A stretch of DNA of 55,059 bases from Nitrosomonas sp. (GTDB lineage: Bacteria; Pseudomonadota; Gammaproteobacteria; Burkholderiales; Nitrosomonadaceae), in contig JAMXAE010000003.1 of the NCBI GenBank assembly GCA_024281695.1, positions 1-55,059 on the forward strand. The letters run 5' to 3'. Every line of letters begins with the position of its first letter. Position 1 is the stretch's first letter. Shown here one piece after another: positions 1-9,137 of this stretch. Both the position numbers and the translations under genes were made by a program. The notes under the pieces are model-generated. The model was not told where the DNA came from. It was given only the letters and a program-made list of their open reading frames with translations, and did no database searches.

Positions 1-440
1 ACAACTAACCAATTCACTCACCAATTAATCCGAGATTGCTCTGAAATGGGGAATTCGCGTCATTTTGCAAAGGTCTCGGTTTGATTATTGGAGGGAAAAG
101 AAAATCGAGCTATAAGTTTCTATAGTTAAAGATTGCGTTCTAAATAATTCAATGTGCTTGTTTGCTGAGCTATTAACTGGTGTATAAGTTTGTTTCGTGC
201 AAAGTACAACACAATTGATTATCGTTAGATTTCTTGTAGTTATTAATAGATGATTAAGATGACTATCATCGAAGTAATTTGACTATGCGAATAATCAGAA
301 AATCAAGGCAGATCAAGTTTTTCCTGATCCAAGTAATGCATTGCGTGTAAATTCATTTATAATTCACCCTTCATTAAAAGAGTTCAGTACAACTTTGGGT
401 TTTATTTGCAAGTAGATAGGCAAGAAAAGGGAGATCATCA
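1..440. promoter_or_regulatory. Upstream region of the pnt operon
   Basis: No gene is visible here on either strand; the sequence is AT-rich with scattered stops in all frames. It must contain the promoter of the transhydrogenase operon, but I cannot place a convincing -35/-10 pair. The only clear signal is a strong Shine-Dalgarno run (AAGGGAG, 427-433) seven bases before the pntAA ATG. Confidence 0.4.
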
Positions 441-1568
441 ATGCATATAGGCATACCCGCAGAGATTCGCGGGGGAGAAACGCGCGTAGCAGCTACACCG
501 GAGACCGTGAAGAAATTTACTGCCAAGGGCGTTCATAAGGTATTAGTGCAATCAGGAGCTGGTGCTGGCGCCAGTATACCGGATTCGGCTTATCAAGAGG
601 CTGGGGCAACTATAATTACGGATGTGGCTGAGTTGTATGGGCAATCAAAAATTTTGCTCAAAGTACGTGGCCCAGAATCTAATGAGTTAGCAATGATGCG
701 TAAGGATGCTGTATTGCTGGGTCTCTTGTCCCCGCACCAGAAGGATGGAATAGACGCTTTAGCTCGATATGGGTTGACGGCATTCGCGATGGAAAAGCTA
801 CCCCGTATTTCTCGAGCGCAGAATATGGATGTCTTATCGTCACAAGCAAATATTGCGGGCTACAAAGCTGTGATCATGGCAGCCAACGTTTATCAAAGAT
901 TCTTTCCTATGCTAATGACGGCAGCGGGTACTGTGAAAGCAGCTCGAGTTCTGATCTTGGGCGCAGGTGTTGCTGGTCTGCAAGCGATTGCCACAGCTAA
1001 AAGACTAGGCGCTGTGGTCGAGGCATTTGATGTGCGGCCAGCAGCAAAAGAGCAAGTGGAAAGTCTAGGTGCTAAATTTGTGGAAGTACCGCTTAGCGAT
1101 GAAGAAAAAGCAAAAGCTGAAACAGCAGGTGGGTATGCGACTGAAATGTCTGATGACTATAAGCGTCGTCAAGGTGAGCTAGTGCATGAACGAGCAATCG
1201 CGGCAGATATCATTATTACTACCGCTTTAATTCCCGGGCGCCCTGCCCCTGTTTTGATTAAGGAAGAAACAGTGCGAGCGATGAAGCCAGGTTCGGTAAT
1301 TGTAGATATGGCAGTTGAAGCAGGTGGCAATTGTCCCCTGTCGGAATTGGATAAAACAGTGGTTAAACATGGTGTGCACCTGATCGGGATCGCAAATATT
1401 CCAGGATTAGTAGCGGCAGATTCTAGTACGTTATATGCACGAAATCTAATGAATTTTCTTAACTTGATGCTGAATCCGGAAAGTGGTGAGCTTAAAGTAG
1501 ATCGTGAAGATGAAATTATTGCTGGGACATTGGTTTGTAGTGGCGGGGAAATTATCGCTAAACCATAA
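441..1568 (+). CDS. pntAA: NAD(P) transhydrogenase alpha subunit, part 1 (soluble NAD(H)-binding domain I)
   Basis: This subunit binds NAD(H) in the proton-translocating transhydrogenase, which uses the proton gradient to pass hydride from NADH to NADP+ and so supplies NADPH. At 375 residues it is the free domain I of the three-subunit (Rhodospirillum-type) enzyme. The family block PRISRAQNMD (121-130) precedes the Rossmann glycine motif GAGVAGL (174-180), and the mobile-loop region GYATEMSDDY follows. The ATG has a good ribosome-binding site. It is the first gene of an operon with pntAB and pntB; 82 bases separate it from pntAB. Identification is by motif and context and is very secure. Confidence 0.97.
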   Translation: MHIGIPAEIRGGETRVAATPETVKKFTAKGVHKVLVQSGAGAGASIPDSAYQEAGATIITDVAELYGQSKILLKVRGPESNELAMMRKDAVLLGLLSPHQKDGIDALARYGLTAFAMEKLPRISRAQNMDVLSSQANIAGYKAVIMAANVYQRFFPMLMTAAGTVKAARVLILGAGVAGLQAIATAKRLGAVVEAFDVRPAAKEQVESLGAKFVEVPLSDEEKAKAETAGGYATEMSDDYKRRQGELVHERAIAADIIITTALIPGRPAPVLIKEETVRAMKPGSVIVDMAVEAGGNCPLSELDKTVVKHGVHLIGIANIPGLVAADSSTLYARNLMNFLNLMLNPESGELKVDREDEIIAGTLVCSGGEIIAKP

Positions 1569-1650
1569 TTAACGATAAACTCAAGCAGAGTTACTTTATA
1601 TCAATTGTTATATCTCGAACGGACAGTTAACGAATTTTAAAGGAGTAATC

Positions 1651-1959
1651 ATGATTGGTGACATTGATCCATTTATTATCAATCTAACGGTTTTTGTGTT
1701 GGCGGTTTTTGTTGGCTATCATGTTGTATGGAATGTGACTCCAGCTTTGCATACACCTTTGATGTCAGTAACTAACGCTATTTCTGGCATTATTCTCGTA
1801 GGTGCGATGTTGGCAGCCGGACCGGCTGAAGCGGATTGGGGCGTGTGGCTCGGTGCTGTTGCGGTAACACTGGCTTCAATTAATGTTTTTGGTGGATTTC
1901 TGGTAAGTCAGCGGATGCTGGAAATGTTCAAGAAAAAAGACAAAAAAGGAAACGCGTAA
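1651..1959 (+). CDS. pntAB: NAD(P) transhydrogenase alpha subunit, part 2 (membrane)
   Basis: A 102-residue membrane subunit forming the first part of the proton channel (domain II). Three hydrophobic segments are visible at about residues 8-27, 38-57 and 63-88, followed by a lysine-rich tail. The block [17 protein letters not shown] is characteristic of the family. AAAGGAG lies just before the ATG. The stop codon directly abuts the pntB ATG at 1960, so the two membrane subunits are probably translationally coupled. Separation from pntAA is the expected arrangement in the three-gene form of the enzyme. Confidence 0.96.
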   Translation: MIGDIDPFIINLTVFVLAVFVGYHVVWNVTPALHTPLMSVTNAISGIILVGAMLAAGPAEADWGVWLGAVAVTLASINVFGGFLVSQRMLEMFKKKDKKGNA

Positions 1960-3342
1960 ATGTCAGCAAATATGGTAGCACTTGCATATTTAGTGGCTTC
2001 AGTATTTTTTATACTGGCACTAAAAGGGCTAAGCTCGCCTGAATCTGCACGCCGTGGCAATTTATTCGGTATGGTTGGTATGGCGATTGCGGTTGCCACA
2101 ACTTTGACGCTTACCCAGAACTGGCCTTTGATTCTGGGGTGTATTGTAGCGGGTGGTATTATTGGTGCGCTTGTTGCGCAGCGCGTGCAGATGACGGCAA
2201 TGCCGGAACTGGTTGCGTTTATGCACTCACTGGTTGGTTTGGCGGCCGTATTTATTGCGATTGCAGCGGTTAATAATCCGGTTTCATTCGGTTTACCAGA
2301 AGTTTTACCCGGGGGCAGTAAACTAGAGTTGTTTTTGGGAACCTTCATTGGCGCCATGACATGGTCTGGTTCGGTGATTGCATTCCTGAAACTGTCCGGT
2401 CGCATGAGCGGCACACCAATTGTTTTTAGCGGTCAGCATATGATTAATCTATTGCTGGCGATCGTTATGATCGGATTCGGTCTGTGGTTTTTCTTTAGTG
2501 AAACGACAAACTGGAATGCGTTTATAGCAATGACCGCCATTGCATTCATTCTGGGATTCCTGATTATTGTTCCTATTGGCGGCGCTGATATGCCGGTAGT
2601 GATATCCATGCTGAACTCCTATTCTGGGTGGGCCGCGGCAGGTATTGGTTTTTCTCTGGGTAATCCGATGTTGATCATCGCAGGATCACTGGTTGGCAGC
2701 TCGGGTGCGATTCTCTCGTATATCATGTGTAAAGCCATGAACCGGCCATTTCTATCGGTTATTTTGGGTGGCTTTGGCAGTGATGGTGGAGCCGTGGCGG
2801 CAGCTGACGATGGCGCGCAGAAGACATACCGCAGTGGTAGCGCAGAGGATGCGGCTTTCTTAATGGGTAATGCTGATAGTGTTATTATTGTTCCTGGATA
2901 TGGTTTGGCGGTTGCAAGGGCGCAACATGCTGTCAAGGAATTGGCTGAGGTATTGCATGAGAAAGGTGTAAATGTGCGCTTTGCAATTCATCCGGTCGCT
3001 GGACGTATGCCGGGGCATATGAATGTGCTGTTAGCAGAAGCCGAGATTCCTTATGAACAAGTCTTGGAAATGGAAGAAATTAACAGTGATTTCTCAAATA
3101 CCGATGTTGTATTGGTCTTGGGTGCGAATGATGTGGTGAATCCAGCAGCAAATGTTCCAGGAAGTCCTATCTATGGCATGCCTATTCTAGATGCGTATAA
3201 AGCACGTACAGTTATGGTGGTTAAGCGTAGTATGGCTGTGGGTTATGCTGGTCTTGATAATGATTTGTTTTATATGGATAAGACTATGATGATATTTGGA
3301 GATGCTAAGAAAGTGGTCGAACATATGGTCAAAGCCCTATAA
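1960..3342 (+). CDS. pntB: NAD(P) transhydrogenase beta subunit
   Basis: A 460-residue subunit with about nine N-terminal membrane helices (roughly residues 1-265) that complete the proton channel. The C-terminal soluble domain III binds NADP(H). Domain III shows the Rossmann-type segment VPGYGLAVARAQH and the HPVAGRMPGHMNVLLAEA block, and ends in the usual GDAKKVVEHMVKAL tail. Length and order match intact family members. It is the last gene of the pnt operon; a weak AT-rich hairpin follows the stop. Confidence 0.97.
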   Translation: MSANMVALAYLVASVFFILALKGLSSPESARRGNLFGMVGMAIAVATTLTLTQNWPLILGCIVAGGIIGALVAQRVQMTAMPELVAFMHSLVGLAAVFIAIAAVNNPVSFGLPEVLPGGSKLELFLGTFIGAMTWSGSVIAFLKLSGRMSGTPIVFSGQHMINLLLAIVMIGFGLWFFFSETTNWNAFIAMTAIAFILGFLIIVPIGGADMPVVISMLNSYSGWAAAGIGFSLGNPMLIIAGSLVGSSGAILSYIMCKAMNRPFLSVILGGFGSDGGAVAAADDGAQKTYRSGSAEDAAFLMGNADSVIIVPGYGLAVARAQHAVKELAEVLHEKGVNVRFAIHPVAGRMPGHMNVLLAEAEIPYEQVLEMEEINSDFSNTDVVLVLGANDVVNPAANVPGSPIYGMPILDAYKARTVMVVKRSMAVGYAGLDNDLFYMDKTMMIFGDAKKVVEHMVKAL

Positions 3343-3367
3343 TTCACTGTTATAGTGAAAATTCTTT
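3343..3367 (+). terminator. Possible weak terminator after pntB
   Basis: A 6-bp stem (TTCACT at 3343-3348 pairing with AGTGAA at 3354-3359) directly overlaps the end of pntB and is followed by AATTCTTT. The stem is short and AT-rich, so this is only a candidate. Confidence 0.3.
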
Positions 3368-3718
3368 AGATAAAAGAAGCAATATTTTAACCGTATTGCG
3401 AAAGTCTTGGGGATGTTCCATAAACTGCAGAAAAATAGCCCTTCTGTTTCAGGTTGATGTATCCTCGGTTGCGATTCCGAAATATCCGTCATAAAGTATT
3501 GATGAGGTCATATAGAAGCGAGTTGAAAGGCATTGTTGGGAAGATAGGATATGACAGAGACTGTGTAAGTAGAGATTCAAGAAGATCATATTCATAGGGT
3601 AGTGAGAACGGAGATCCGAAGATTCCAGATTCCGCCAGCGCATGTCATGTAGGTACAAAGGCCTATCAGTCGGAGAATTTTTTCGTATACGACGCCTAGA
3701 AATAAATAAGATATAGAC
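3368..3718. other. Intergenic stretch between pntB and the EAL gene
   Basis: About 350 bases with no recognisable gene. A 69-codon minus-strand frame (3449-3658) has no Shine-Dalgarno site and no familiar composition, so I do not call it. The stretch ends at a strong hairpin. Confidence 0.4.
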
Positions 3719-3750
3719 CCCGCACAGTAGATTAGATGATACTGTGCGGG
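3719..3750. terminator. Strong hairpin between convergent transcripts
   Basis: A perfect 11-bp stem (3719-3729 with 3740-3750) around a 10-base loop, five of its pairs being G-C. It lies between pntB (plus) and the EAL gene (minus, stop at 3807). On the minus strand it is followed by a moderately T-rich run (TCTATATCTTATTTATTT), so it most likely terminates the EAL transcript and may act both ways. Confidence 0.7.
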
Positions 3751-3806
3751 CCCTTAAAGAATATTATTTCTCTTTATTTATTCGCTTAGTAAGTTTTTGC
3801 GAGTAA

Positions 3807-5306
3807 TCATGATTCAAGATCTCTAAATGGGAGAGCCTTAGAAACACCAAATCCTTGAGCGTAATCTACACCAATCTGGTGTAGTTTTGTAATAATGTCA
3901 TCACTTTCAACTAACTCAGCTATTGTTTTAATTTCCATTTTATGAGCAAGTTGATTAATAGTTATTATTTTTTCTAAGTCATCTTCATCACGAAGAATAT
4001 TACAAACTAAGCTTCCATCAATCTTTAAGTAATCTACATCGATTTTATCTAGTAACTCAAATGAGTCGCTAGTAAAGCTGCAGAGAGAAACTAAACATCC
4101 TAATTCACGAACTTTCTGTGCGAAAATGAGTGTATCTGCAGCATTGGCTTCCGCATCCAACACTTCAACCTCAAAGCAAAGAGTTGAGGCGGCTACATTC
4201 ATTTCTTGTAATTGATTTTGAATAAAAAGGGGGAAAGCAGGATCGCTTAAAGTATCTTTAGCGATATTAAGACAAAATGTTGAGTTAGCTGAGGCGTGAG
4301 TAGATAACCATTGCACGATATGATTTACTATCCATCGATCCAGCTGTGGCATCATTTTAAATTGATCTACTAGCGGTAAGAATGAACCTGGAGGCATCAA
4401 GTTGTTTTCTTCTTCGTTCATACGAATCAGAATTTCATAGTGCGAAGATGACGCAGTGTTTGATTTGATTGGGCTTATTTTTTGGTAATAAAGATTAAAT
4501 TCCCCCCCCTCAATTGCTTGTGCAATACGCGCTACAGTTGTACTTCCTGATCCCGATATTTGAGTGCTTTGAGGATTTATATTATCTTTGGCAGGAGATT
4601 CGTTAGTTTTATGAAGTTCTGGTTTAACTAAATTTTTAGCTTTATTTTTTGGAATCGCCTGATTCTTTTTTTGCGCACGAGGGGTATGTAGAGTATAGAA
4701 GCCGATTGCTTTTCCTTTGCTGTCAAGATGAGGAATATATTGTTCAGTGAAAATATAGGGGAAGCTTTTGGCTGACTTAAGAATACGCTCATTGTGTACT
4801 GTTTTCCCAGCTTGAATCTCTTCAACACAATTTTTTATACCAGAAAAAAATTCTTCATTGGAGAATTCCATGAGCAATCTACCATCTATCTGATCTGGTT
4901 TTAATCTAAACCAACGGCTGAATGTTCGATTATGGTAACGACAGCGCAAGTCGATATTAAAATAAGCCAGCATGATTGGAATATTTTCATCGATAAGTTG
5001 AAGTCTTATTTTACTTTCAGAAGCTATTTTCTCAGCCCATAACCGATGTTTAATCTCATTTGCGAGTCTTTCTTTGCTAACTAGAAGTTGATCAGAATAG
5101 CTTTTGATATTTCTTTCTGTACGTACTATTTGGATTGCTATGAGTAGTAATGATAGAGTTAACGAAAGCCATAATGCTGCATTCCAGTGCAATGTGAGTT
5201 CATTAACAAAATATATGTTGATTATGACAAGAGTAATTGTCAGTATTAAAGCGATGCAAACTACCAGATATGGTTTGACTATATGGAATAGTGAGGTTCT
5301 ATGCAT
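3807..5306 (-). CDS. Membrane PAS-EAL protein with degenerate EAL domain
   Basis: A 499-residue protein. Two membrane helices (about 11-34 and 41-60) are followed by a coiled stretch (70-100), a PAS-like domain (about 100-210), a polar linker, and an EAL domain (about 258-499). EAL domains normally hydrolyse cyclic di-GMP. Some landmarks remain: EILIR (291-295, for EALLR), LNIAK (346-350), YLKID (426-430), TIAELVE (461-467) and QGFGVSK (484-490). The metal-binding DDFGTG loop is replaced by CSFTSDS (409-415) and the usual E-x-T-E is FEVEV. Hydrolysis is therefore unlikely; I infer a sensor that binds nucleotide or a partner. No GGDEF domain is present. It lies 81 bases downstream of the COG4255 gene on the same strand. 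Confidence 0.85.
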   Translation of the reverse strand: MHRTSLFHIVKPYLVVCIALILTITLVIINIYFVNELTLHWNAALWLSLTLSLLLIAIQIVRTERNIKSYSDQLLVSKERLANEIKHRLWAEKIASESKIRLQLIDENIPIMLAYFNIDLRCRYHNRTFSRWFRLKPDQIDGRLLMEFSNEEFFSGIKNCVEEIQAGKTVHNERILKSAKSFPYIFTEQYIPHLDSKGKAIGFYTLHTPRAQKKNQAIPKNKAKNLVKPELHKTNESPAKDNINPQSTQISGSGSTTVARIAQAIEGGEFNLYYQKISPIKSNTASSSHYEILIRMNEEENNLMPPGSFLPLVDQFKMMPQLDRWIVNHIVQWLSTHASANSTFCLNIAKDTLSDPAFPLFIQNQLQEMNVAASTLCFEVEVLDAEANAADTLIFAQKVRELGCLVSLCSFTSDSFELLDKIDVDYLKIDGSLVCNILRDEDDLEKIITINQLAHKMEIKTIAELVESDDIITKLHQIGVDYAQGFGVSKALPFRDLES

Positions 5307-5354
5307 GACTATTTCTTATCCTTGGTATCTGGGATTCATAATGTGAGTTAATGA

Positions 5355-5371
5355 CATCTTATATTAAGATG
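5355..5371. repeat. Short palindrome between the COG4255 and EAL genes
   Basis: CATCTTA (5355-5361) and TAAGATG (5365-5371) pair around a three-base spacer. It sits about 50 bases upstream of the EAL start codon and just after the stop of the upstream gene. It could be a weak terminator or an operator; the sequence does not decide. Confidence 0.3.
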
Positions 5372-5387
5372 GTAATTGTCTACATAT

Positions 5388-6437
5388 CTAATATTTCGCT
5401 GTATAGAAGGAAAGCGGTTTCGGTCTTAACCAGAATTTCCATGAATTAGAACGCATTATCACAAAATCCTGAGATGAATTTTTATTTAGGGTTGTAATAG
5501 TTAATTGATTAATTCTTCCTTCCTTAAGGGCTGCATATAGAGGGGAAAACCAGTTCTGCTCCATATCTTTCAGGGTTTCGCGCCAATCATAGGCATTTTT
5601 ATATTTAGCTTTGCTAAATAAAGCATCGAGTACCATAAGGTGATTCCCGACTATTTCAGCTTGTAGCCATTCGGTGGCACTGGAGGGTAGTTTTGAATGA
5701 TTTGTGTGACTGGCTAAAGATAATGCGCGAGGTAAGTCATCATCACTCCATACATGTGAATAAGGGGAGTGTATTGATTGCGGCATATTTCCTCCTCCCC
5801 AGAACCAAACGCTATTGATGGCTAATTCTCCACGAGACTCACGTGCTTGATTAATTGGGTGCTCATGAAGCAACATTTGGATTTCATTGAATATTCTATG
5901 CCAAGTAATGCTTTCATTGCCTGTTGGTAAGAAATTATTAATGTTCATGCATGTGACTTGACTGAGCGTATATGTTTGCATTTCCAGTGCTCTAGATTTT
6001 TGGATATACCAACGGTCAGGGCGTAATGGCAAAAAAGAGAAATCTTGATTACCTAAATTAATATTTAGATCTCGTGCTATTTGCCCGGCTTCTTCTTTAG
6101 AAATCTGGAAGATTTGACTGTCAGCAAGCATGATATGATTTTGTTCTATACGTAGATGCACTGGATCGGCACGTATCCAATAATCTTTACTAGTTTTCGC
6201 CAAAGAAGGATCGTCAGTGTGTAGCATTATTGGTGCAATAGGCCAATTGTTTTGCTGTTTTTCTACATTAAACACTTTGCATAACCACGCTTCCATTTCT
6301 TGTGACTGATTCTGCGTAGAAAAACTTTTTGACAAGATTTTTTCTAAAGAGGGCATTGGCAGATCATTATAAATTTCTGACTGTGATACATCAGGCCAAA
6401 ATAGATTGGGTATGAGAAGGTTTAAATTCATTGGCAT
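5388..6437 (-). CDS. COG4255 / RpfE-type conserved protein
   Basis: A 349-residue cytoplasmic protein with no signal peptide or membrane segment. The block ARESRGELAINSVWFWGGG (about residues 197-215) and the following loop are the signature of the COG4255 family. That family is annotated after Xanthomonas RpfE and is distantly related to cofactor-independent phosphoglycerate mutases. Its biochemical role is not established, and I do not assign a reaction. In many betaproteobacteria the family sits next to recJ; here it is instead upstream of the degenerate EAL gene on the same strand. The start MPMNLNLLIP is followed by typical family sequence, although a second start two codons in is possible. 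Confidence 0.75.
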   Translation of the reverse strand: MPMNLNLLIPNLFWPDVSQSEIYNDLPMPSLEKILSKSFSTQNQSQEMEAWLCKVFNVEKQQNNWPIAPIMLHTDDPSLAKTSKDYWIRADPVHLRIEQNHIMLADSQIFQISKEEAGQIARDLNINLGNQDFSFLPLRPDRWYIQKSRALEMQTYTLSQVTCMNINNFLPTGNESITWHRIFNEIQMLLHEHPINQARESRGELAINSVWFWGGGNMPQSIHSPYSHVWSDDDLPRALSLASHTNHSKLPSSATEWLQAEIVGNHLMVLDALFSKAKYKNAYDWRETLKDMEQNWFSPLYAALKEGRINQLTITTLNKNSSQDFVIMRSNSWKFWLRPKPLSFYTAKY

Positions 6438-6988
6438 GATACAGGTTTCTATATATTTGTTTATTATATTAAATGCTATTTTTTCGATGTCGTGGTTTAC
6501 ATTATTCGGCGCTGTAATTTTAAATTAGTTATGTTATTACTCTAGTAATAGATAATATATATTTGCAAGTTTGCTAGTCATCATGGAAGGGTGTGGCGTT
6601 TACACGTATAATAATGGCATAGCTGGAATTATACGAAGTTTATTTTATAGGCAACTAATTTCGCTTGCGATGAGCAAGTATAAATAGTTAATGCATTTTC
6701 TCTTCGGTTTAATTTCTCACCGCTTGCGGCGAGTGCTTTATTTAAAAAAAACCGGGTATTACATGATTTAATGTAGTACAGGAATTTTTCTTATAAGTGT
6801 AATGATCTTTGTTTTCTGCTCTTCTGATTGAATTATAGAAAATGTATCGAGCTAAGAATCACGTGACGTGAAATTTATTCAGGTTCATGAACTTATGGTA
6901 GCTTATCGTATTAGTTATTAGTAAGAGTTTAATAAAATGGTAATTTTTTTATAAACTTCATTTGATATATCAGATGTTTGGGGATGTT
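6438..6988. promoter_or_regulatory. Long divergent intergenic region upstream of icd
   Basis: About 550 AT-rich bases between the minus-strand COG4255 gene and icd. No reading frame is convincing. Two short inverted repeats are visible (CTTGC...GCAAG near 6664-6678, and an imperfect pair around CCGCTTGCGG near 6721-6730). Their role is unknown. Promoters for both flanking genes must lie here, but I cannot place them with confidence. Confidence 0.35.
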
Positions 6989-8239
6989 ATGTATCAGCAT
7001 ATAAAAGTACCTGTCGATGGTAAAAGAATTCTAATCAATAATGATAATTCATTGAGTGTACCAGATAATCCCATTATCCCTTTTATTGAAGGAGATGGGA
7101 TTGGTATTGATATTACTCCGGTAATGCGCAAAGTTGTCGATTCATCAGTTGAAAAAGCTTATGGAGGTCGACGCAAAATATCATGGATGGAAATATATGC
7201 GGGTGAGAAATCAACACGAATTTATGGTACAGATGTGTGGTTACCGGAAGAAACTTTGCAAGCAGCTAAAGAGTTTATAATTTCAATTAAAGGACCTCTA
7301 ACAACTCCAATCGGTGGGGGTATCCGTTCAATTAATGTAGCATTACGTCAACAGCTAGATTTATACATTTGTTTGCGCCCCGTGCGTTATTTTAGTGGTG
7401 TGCCAAGTCCAGTGAAGAATCCAGAAAAAACCGATATGGTTATTTTTCGTGAGAATTCTGAGGATATCTATGCGGGCATAGAATGGGAAGCAGAATCAGA
7501 ATCCGTTAAGAAAGTTATTAATTTTCTAATTAAAGATATGGGAGTAACTAGTATACGTTTTCCTCAAACTTCTGGCATCGGTATTAAGCCAGTTTCAAAG
7601 GAAGGAACGGAACGTTTAGTTCGAAAGGCAATTCTATATGCTATAGATAATAAACGTGAATCAGTTACTTTGGTGCATAAAGGTAATATTATGAAATTTA
7701 CCGAAGGTGCATTCAAGAAATGGGGCTATGCTTTGGCTGCTAGAGAATTTGGAGCAGAATTACTGGATGGAGGACCTTGGATGAAATTACCGTTGGAAAA
7801 AGGTGGAATTATCATTAAAGATGTAATTGCGGATGCTTTCTTACAGCAAATTTTGTTACGCCCAGAAGAGTATGATGTGGTAGCGACATTAAACTTAAAT
7901 GGTGATTATATTTCTGACGCGTTGGCAGCTCAGGTTGGTGGAATAGGTATTGCGCCAGGAGCCAATCTTAGCGATTCTGTTGCAATTTTTGAGGCAACAC
8001 ACGGTACGGCACCTAAATATGCAGGGAAAGATCAAGTCAATCCTGGTTCAATTATTTTATCGGCGGAGATGATGCTGCGCCACATGGGTTGGATAGAGGC
8101 GGCGGATCTGCTTGTTAGAGCCATGGAAACAGCTATTCAAGATAAAATAGTTACTTATGATTTTGCAAGGCAAATGACTAATGCCAAGAAGGTTTCTTGT
8201 TCGGAATTTGGTGATGCAATGATTGAACGGTTAAATTGA
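6989..8239 (+). CDS. icd: NADP-dependent isocitrate dehydrogenase
   Basis: Converts isocitrate to 2-oxoglutarate and CO2 with NADP+ in the citric acid cycle. The protein follows E. coli Icd closely from end to end. I chose the ATG at 6989 rather than an in-frame TTG at 6962: it gives 416 residues, aligns the N-terminus with E. coli Icd, and has GGGGA just upstream (6980-6984). The substrate loop [12 protein letters not shown] keeps the serine that AceK phosphorylates in enterics. NADP-selecting residues are present (KY in APKYAGK, Y and R in TYDFAR). It is a single gene with a terminator after it. Confidence 0.97.
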   Translation: MYQHIKVPVDGKRILINNDNSLSVPDNPIIPFIEGDGIGIDITPVMRKVVDSSVEKAYGGRRKISWMEIYAGEKSTRIYGTDVWLPEETLQAAKEFIISIKGPLTTPIGGGIRSINVALRQQLDLYICLRPVRYFSGVPSPVKNPEKTDMVIFRENSEDIYAGIEWEAESESVKKVINFLIKDMGVTSIRFPQTSGIGIKPVSKEGTERLVRKAILYAIDNKRESVTLVHKGNIMKFTEGAFKKWGYALAAREFGAELLDGGPWMKLPLEKGGIIIKDVIADAFLQQILLRPEEYDVVATLNLNGDYISDALAAQVGGIGIAPGANLSDSVAIFEATHGTAPKYAGKDQVNPGSIILSAEMMLRHMGWIEAADLLVRAMETAIQDKIVTYDFARQMTNAKKVSCSEFGDAMIERLN

Positions 8240-8256
8240 CTAGTATAATATAGATA

Positions 8257-8298
8257 CTCCCCTGTCACAAGCGACAAGGGGAGATCTATATATCTTTT
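8257..8298 (+). terminator. Terminator after icd
   Basis: CTCCCCTGTC (8257-8266) pairs with GACAAGGGGAG (8273-8283), leaving one bulged A, and is followed by a T-rich run to 8298. It sits 17 bases after the icd stop, and the next gene is convergent. Confidence 0.7.
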
Positions 8299-8338
8299 AC
8301 TGTGTTAAAAAGTTTACGCCAGTTTTCTAAACAAACAG

Positions 8339-8542
8339 TTAAGCGGATTGGATATTAGAGGCTTGTTTTCCTTTCGGGCCCTGAGTGACATCAAAGCTCA
8401 CCTTCTGACCTTCTTTGAGTGTTTTAAATCCAGACATGTTGATTGCTGAAAAGTGTGCAAATAAATCTTCGCTACCATCATCAGGAGTAATAAAACCAAA
8501 ACCCTTAGAATCATTAAACCATTTTACTGTACCTGTTGCCAT
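8339..8542 (-). CDS. Cold-shock domain protein (CspA family)
   Basis: A 67-residue single-domain RNA/ssDNA chaperone. Both nucleic-acid-binding motifs are clear: KGFGFI (RNP1, residues 13-18) and LFAHFS (RNP2, 27-32). The spacing and length match CspA-type proteins. GGAAG lies six bases before the ATG. The upstream region (8543 to about 8700) contains no gene and could form the long 5' leader usual for this family, but I see no specific cold-box. I cannot tell which csp paralogue it is. Confidence 0.95.
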   Translation of the reverse strand: MATGTVKWFNDSKGFGFITPDDGSEDLFAHFSAINMSGFKTLKEGQKVSFDVTQGPKGKQASNIQSA

Positions 8543-8824
8543 TTCTACTTCCTATATAAGAAACTGGGCCGGAAACCCTAACACTATTTGAATTTCAAGA
8601 TCATTGACGGATAAACTGGTACCGCAGAGAACTTAAAGCCAAACGCCATTTGCTATTTTACGCAAATCTGGGGTTAAAGTCAAGCGGTTACACAATATTT
8701 GTATATAAAAATTACGTAATTGTCTCAAGAGACTTGAAAATTTTGTCGTAATCATCAACTATGTCGATAGTGAAGTATTTTGTATGAATATTCTTTCTGA
8801 ATAGAAATTAGTAGGAAAATAGTT

Positions 8825-9136
8825 ATGGCTAAAAGCGATTCAGAAGTCATCAATCTTATACAGGAGGGGAGAGCTAAACAGAAATCTCCTCCGATGTATA
8901 AGATTCTGTTATTAAATGATGACTTTACACCTATGGAGTTTGTTATAGAGGTGTTGAAGGTGTTTTTTTCCATGAATCAAGAGAAAGCAACACAAATAAT
9001 GCTAAAGGTGCATACGGAGGGAGTCGGTGTGTGTGGTGTATACCCAAGTGATATTGCAAGTACCAAAGTTAATCAGGTAGCTGAATTTGCGAGAAGAAAT
9101 CAGCACCCACTCAGATGCATAATGGAGGAAAACTGA
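8825..9136 (+). CDS. clpS: ClpS adaptor of the ClpAP protease
   Basis: A 103-residue adaptor that binds N-degron substrates and hands them to ClpA. The core [19 protein letters not shown] (about 22-40) and the [13 protein letters not shown] block (about 60-73) define the family; the aspartates and methionine of the NDDFTPM loop form the N-degron pocket. The N-terminal tail is short and charged, as expected. A GTAGGAAAA site precedes the ATG. The stop lies one base before the clpA ATG, the usual clpS-clpA pairing. Confidence 0.97.
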   Translation: MAKSDSEVINLIQEGRAKQKSPPMYKILLLNDDFTPMEFVIEVLKVFFSMNQEKATQIMLKVHTEGVGVCGVYPSDIASTKVNQVAEFARRNQHPLRCIMEEN

Positions 9137-9137
9137 A

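Noticed and set aside
24..440. Search for tRNA, riboswitch or small gene at the left edge
   Set aside because: No cloverleaf, T-loop sequence or conserved riboswitch core was seen.
3449..3658. 69-codon minus-strand frame after pntB
   Set aside because: No ribosome-binding site, no recognisable sequence, and the composition looks like non-coding AT-rich DNA.
8730..8755. CTTGAA resembling a sigma-32 -35 element before clpS
   Set aside because: No CCCCAT-type -10 at the right distance.
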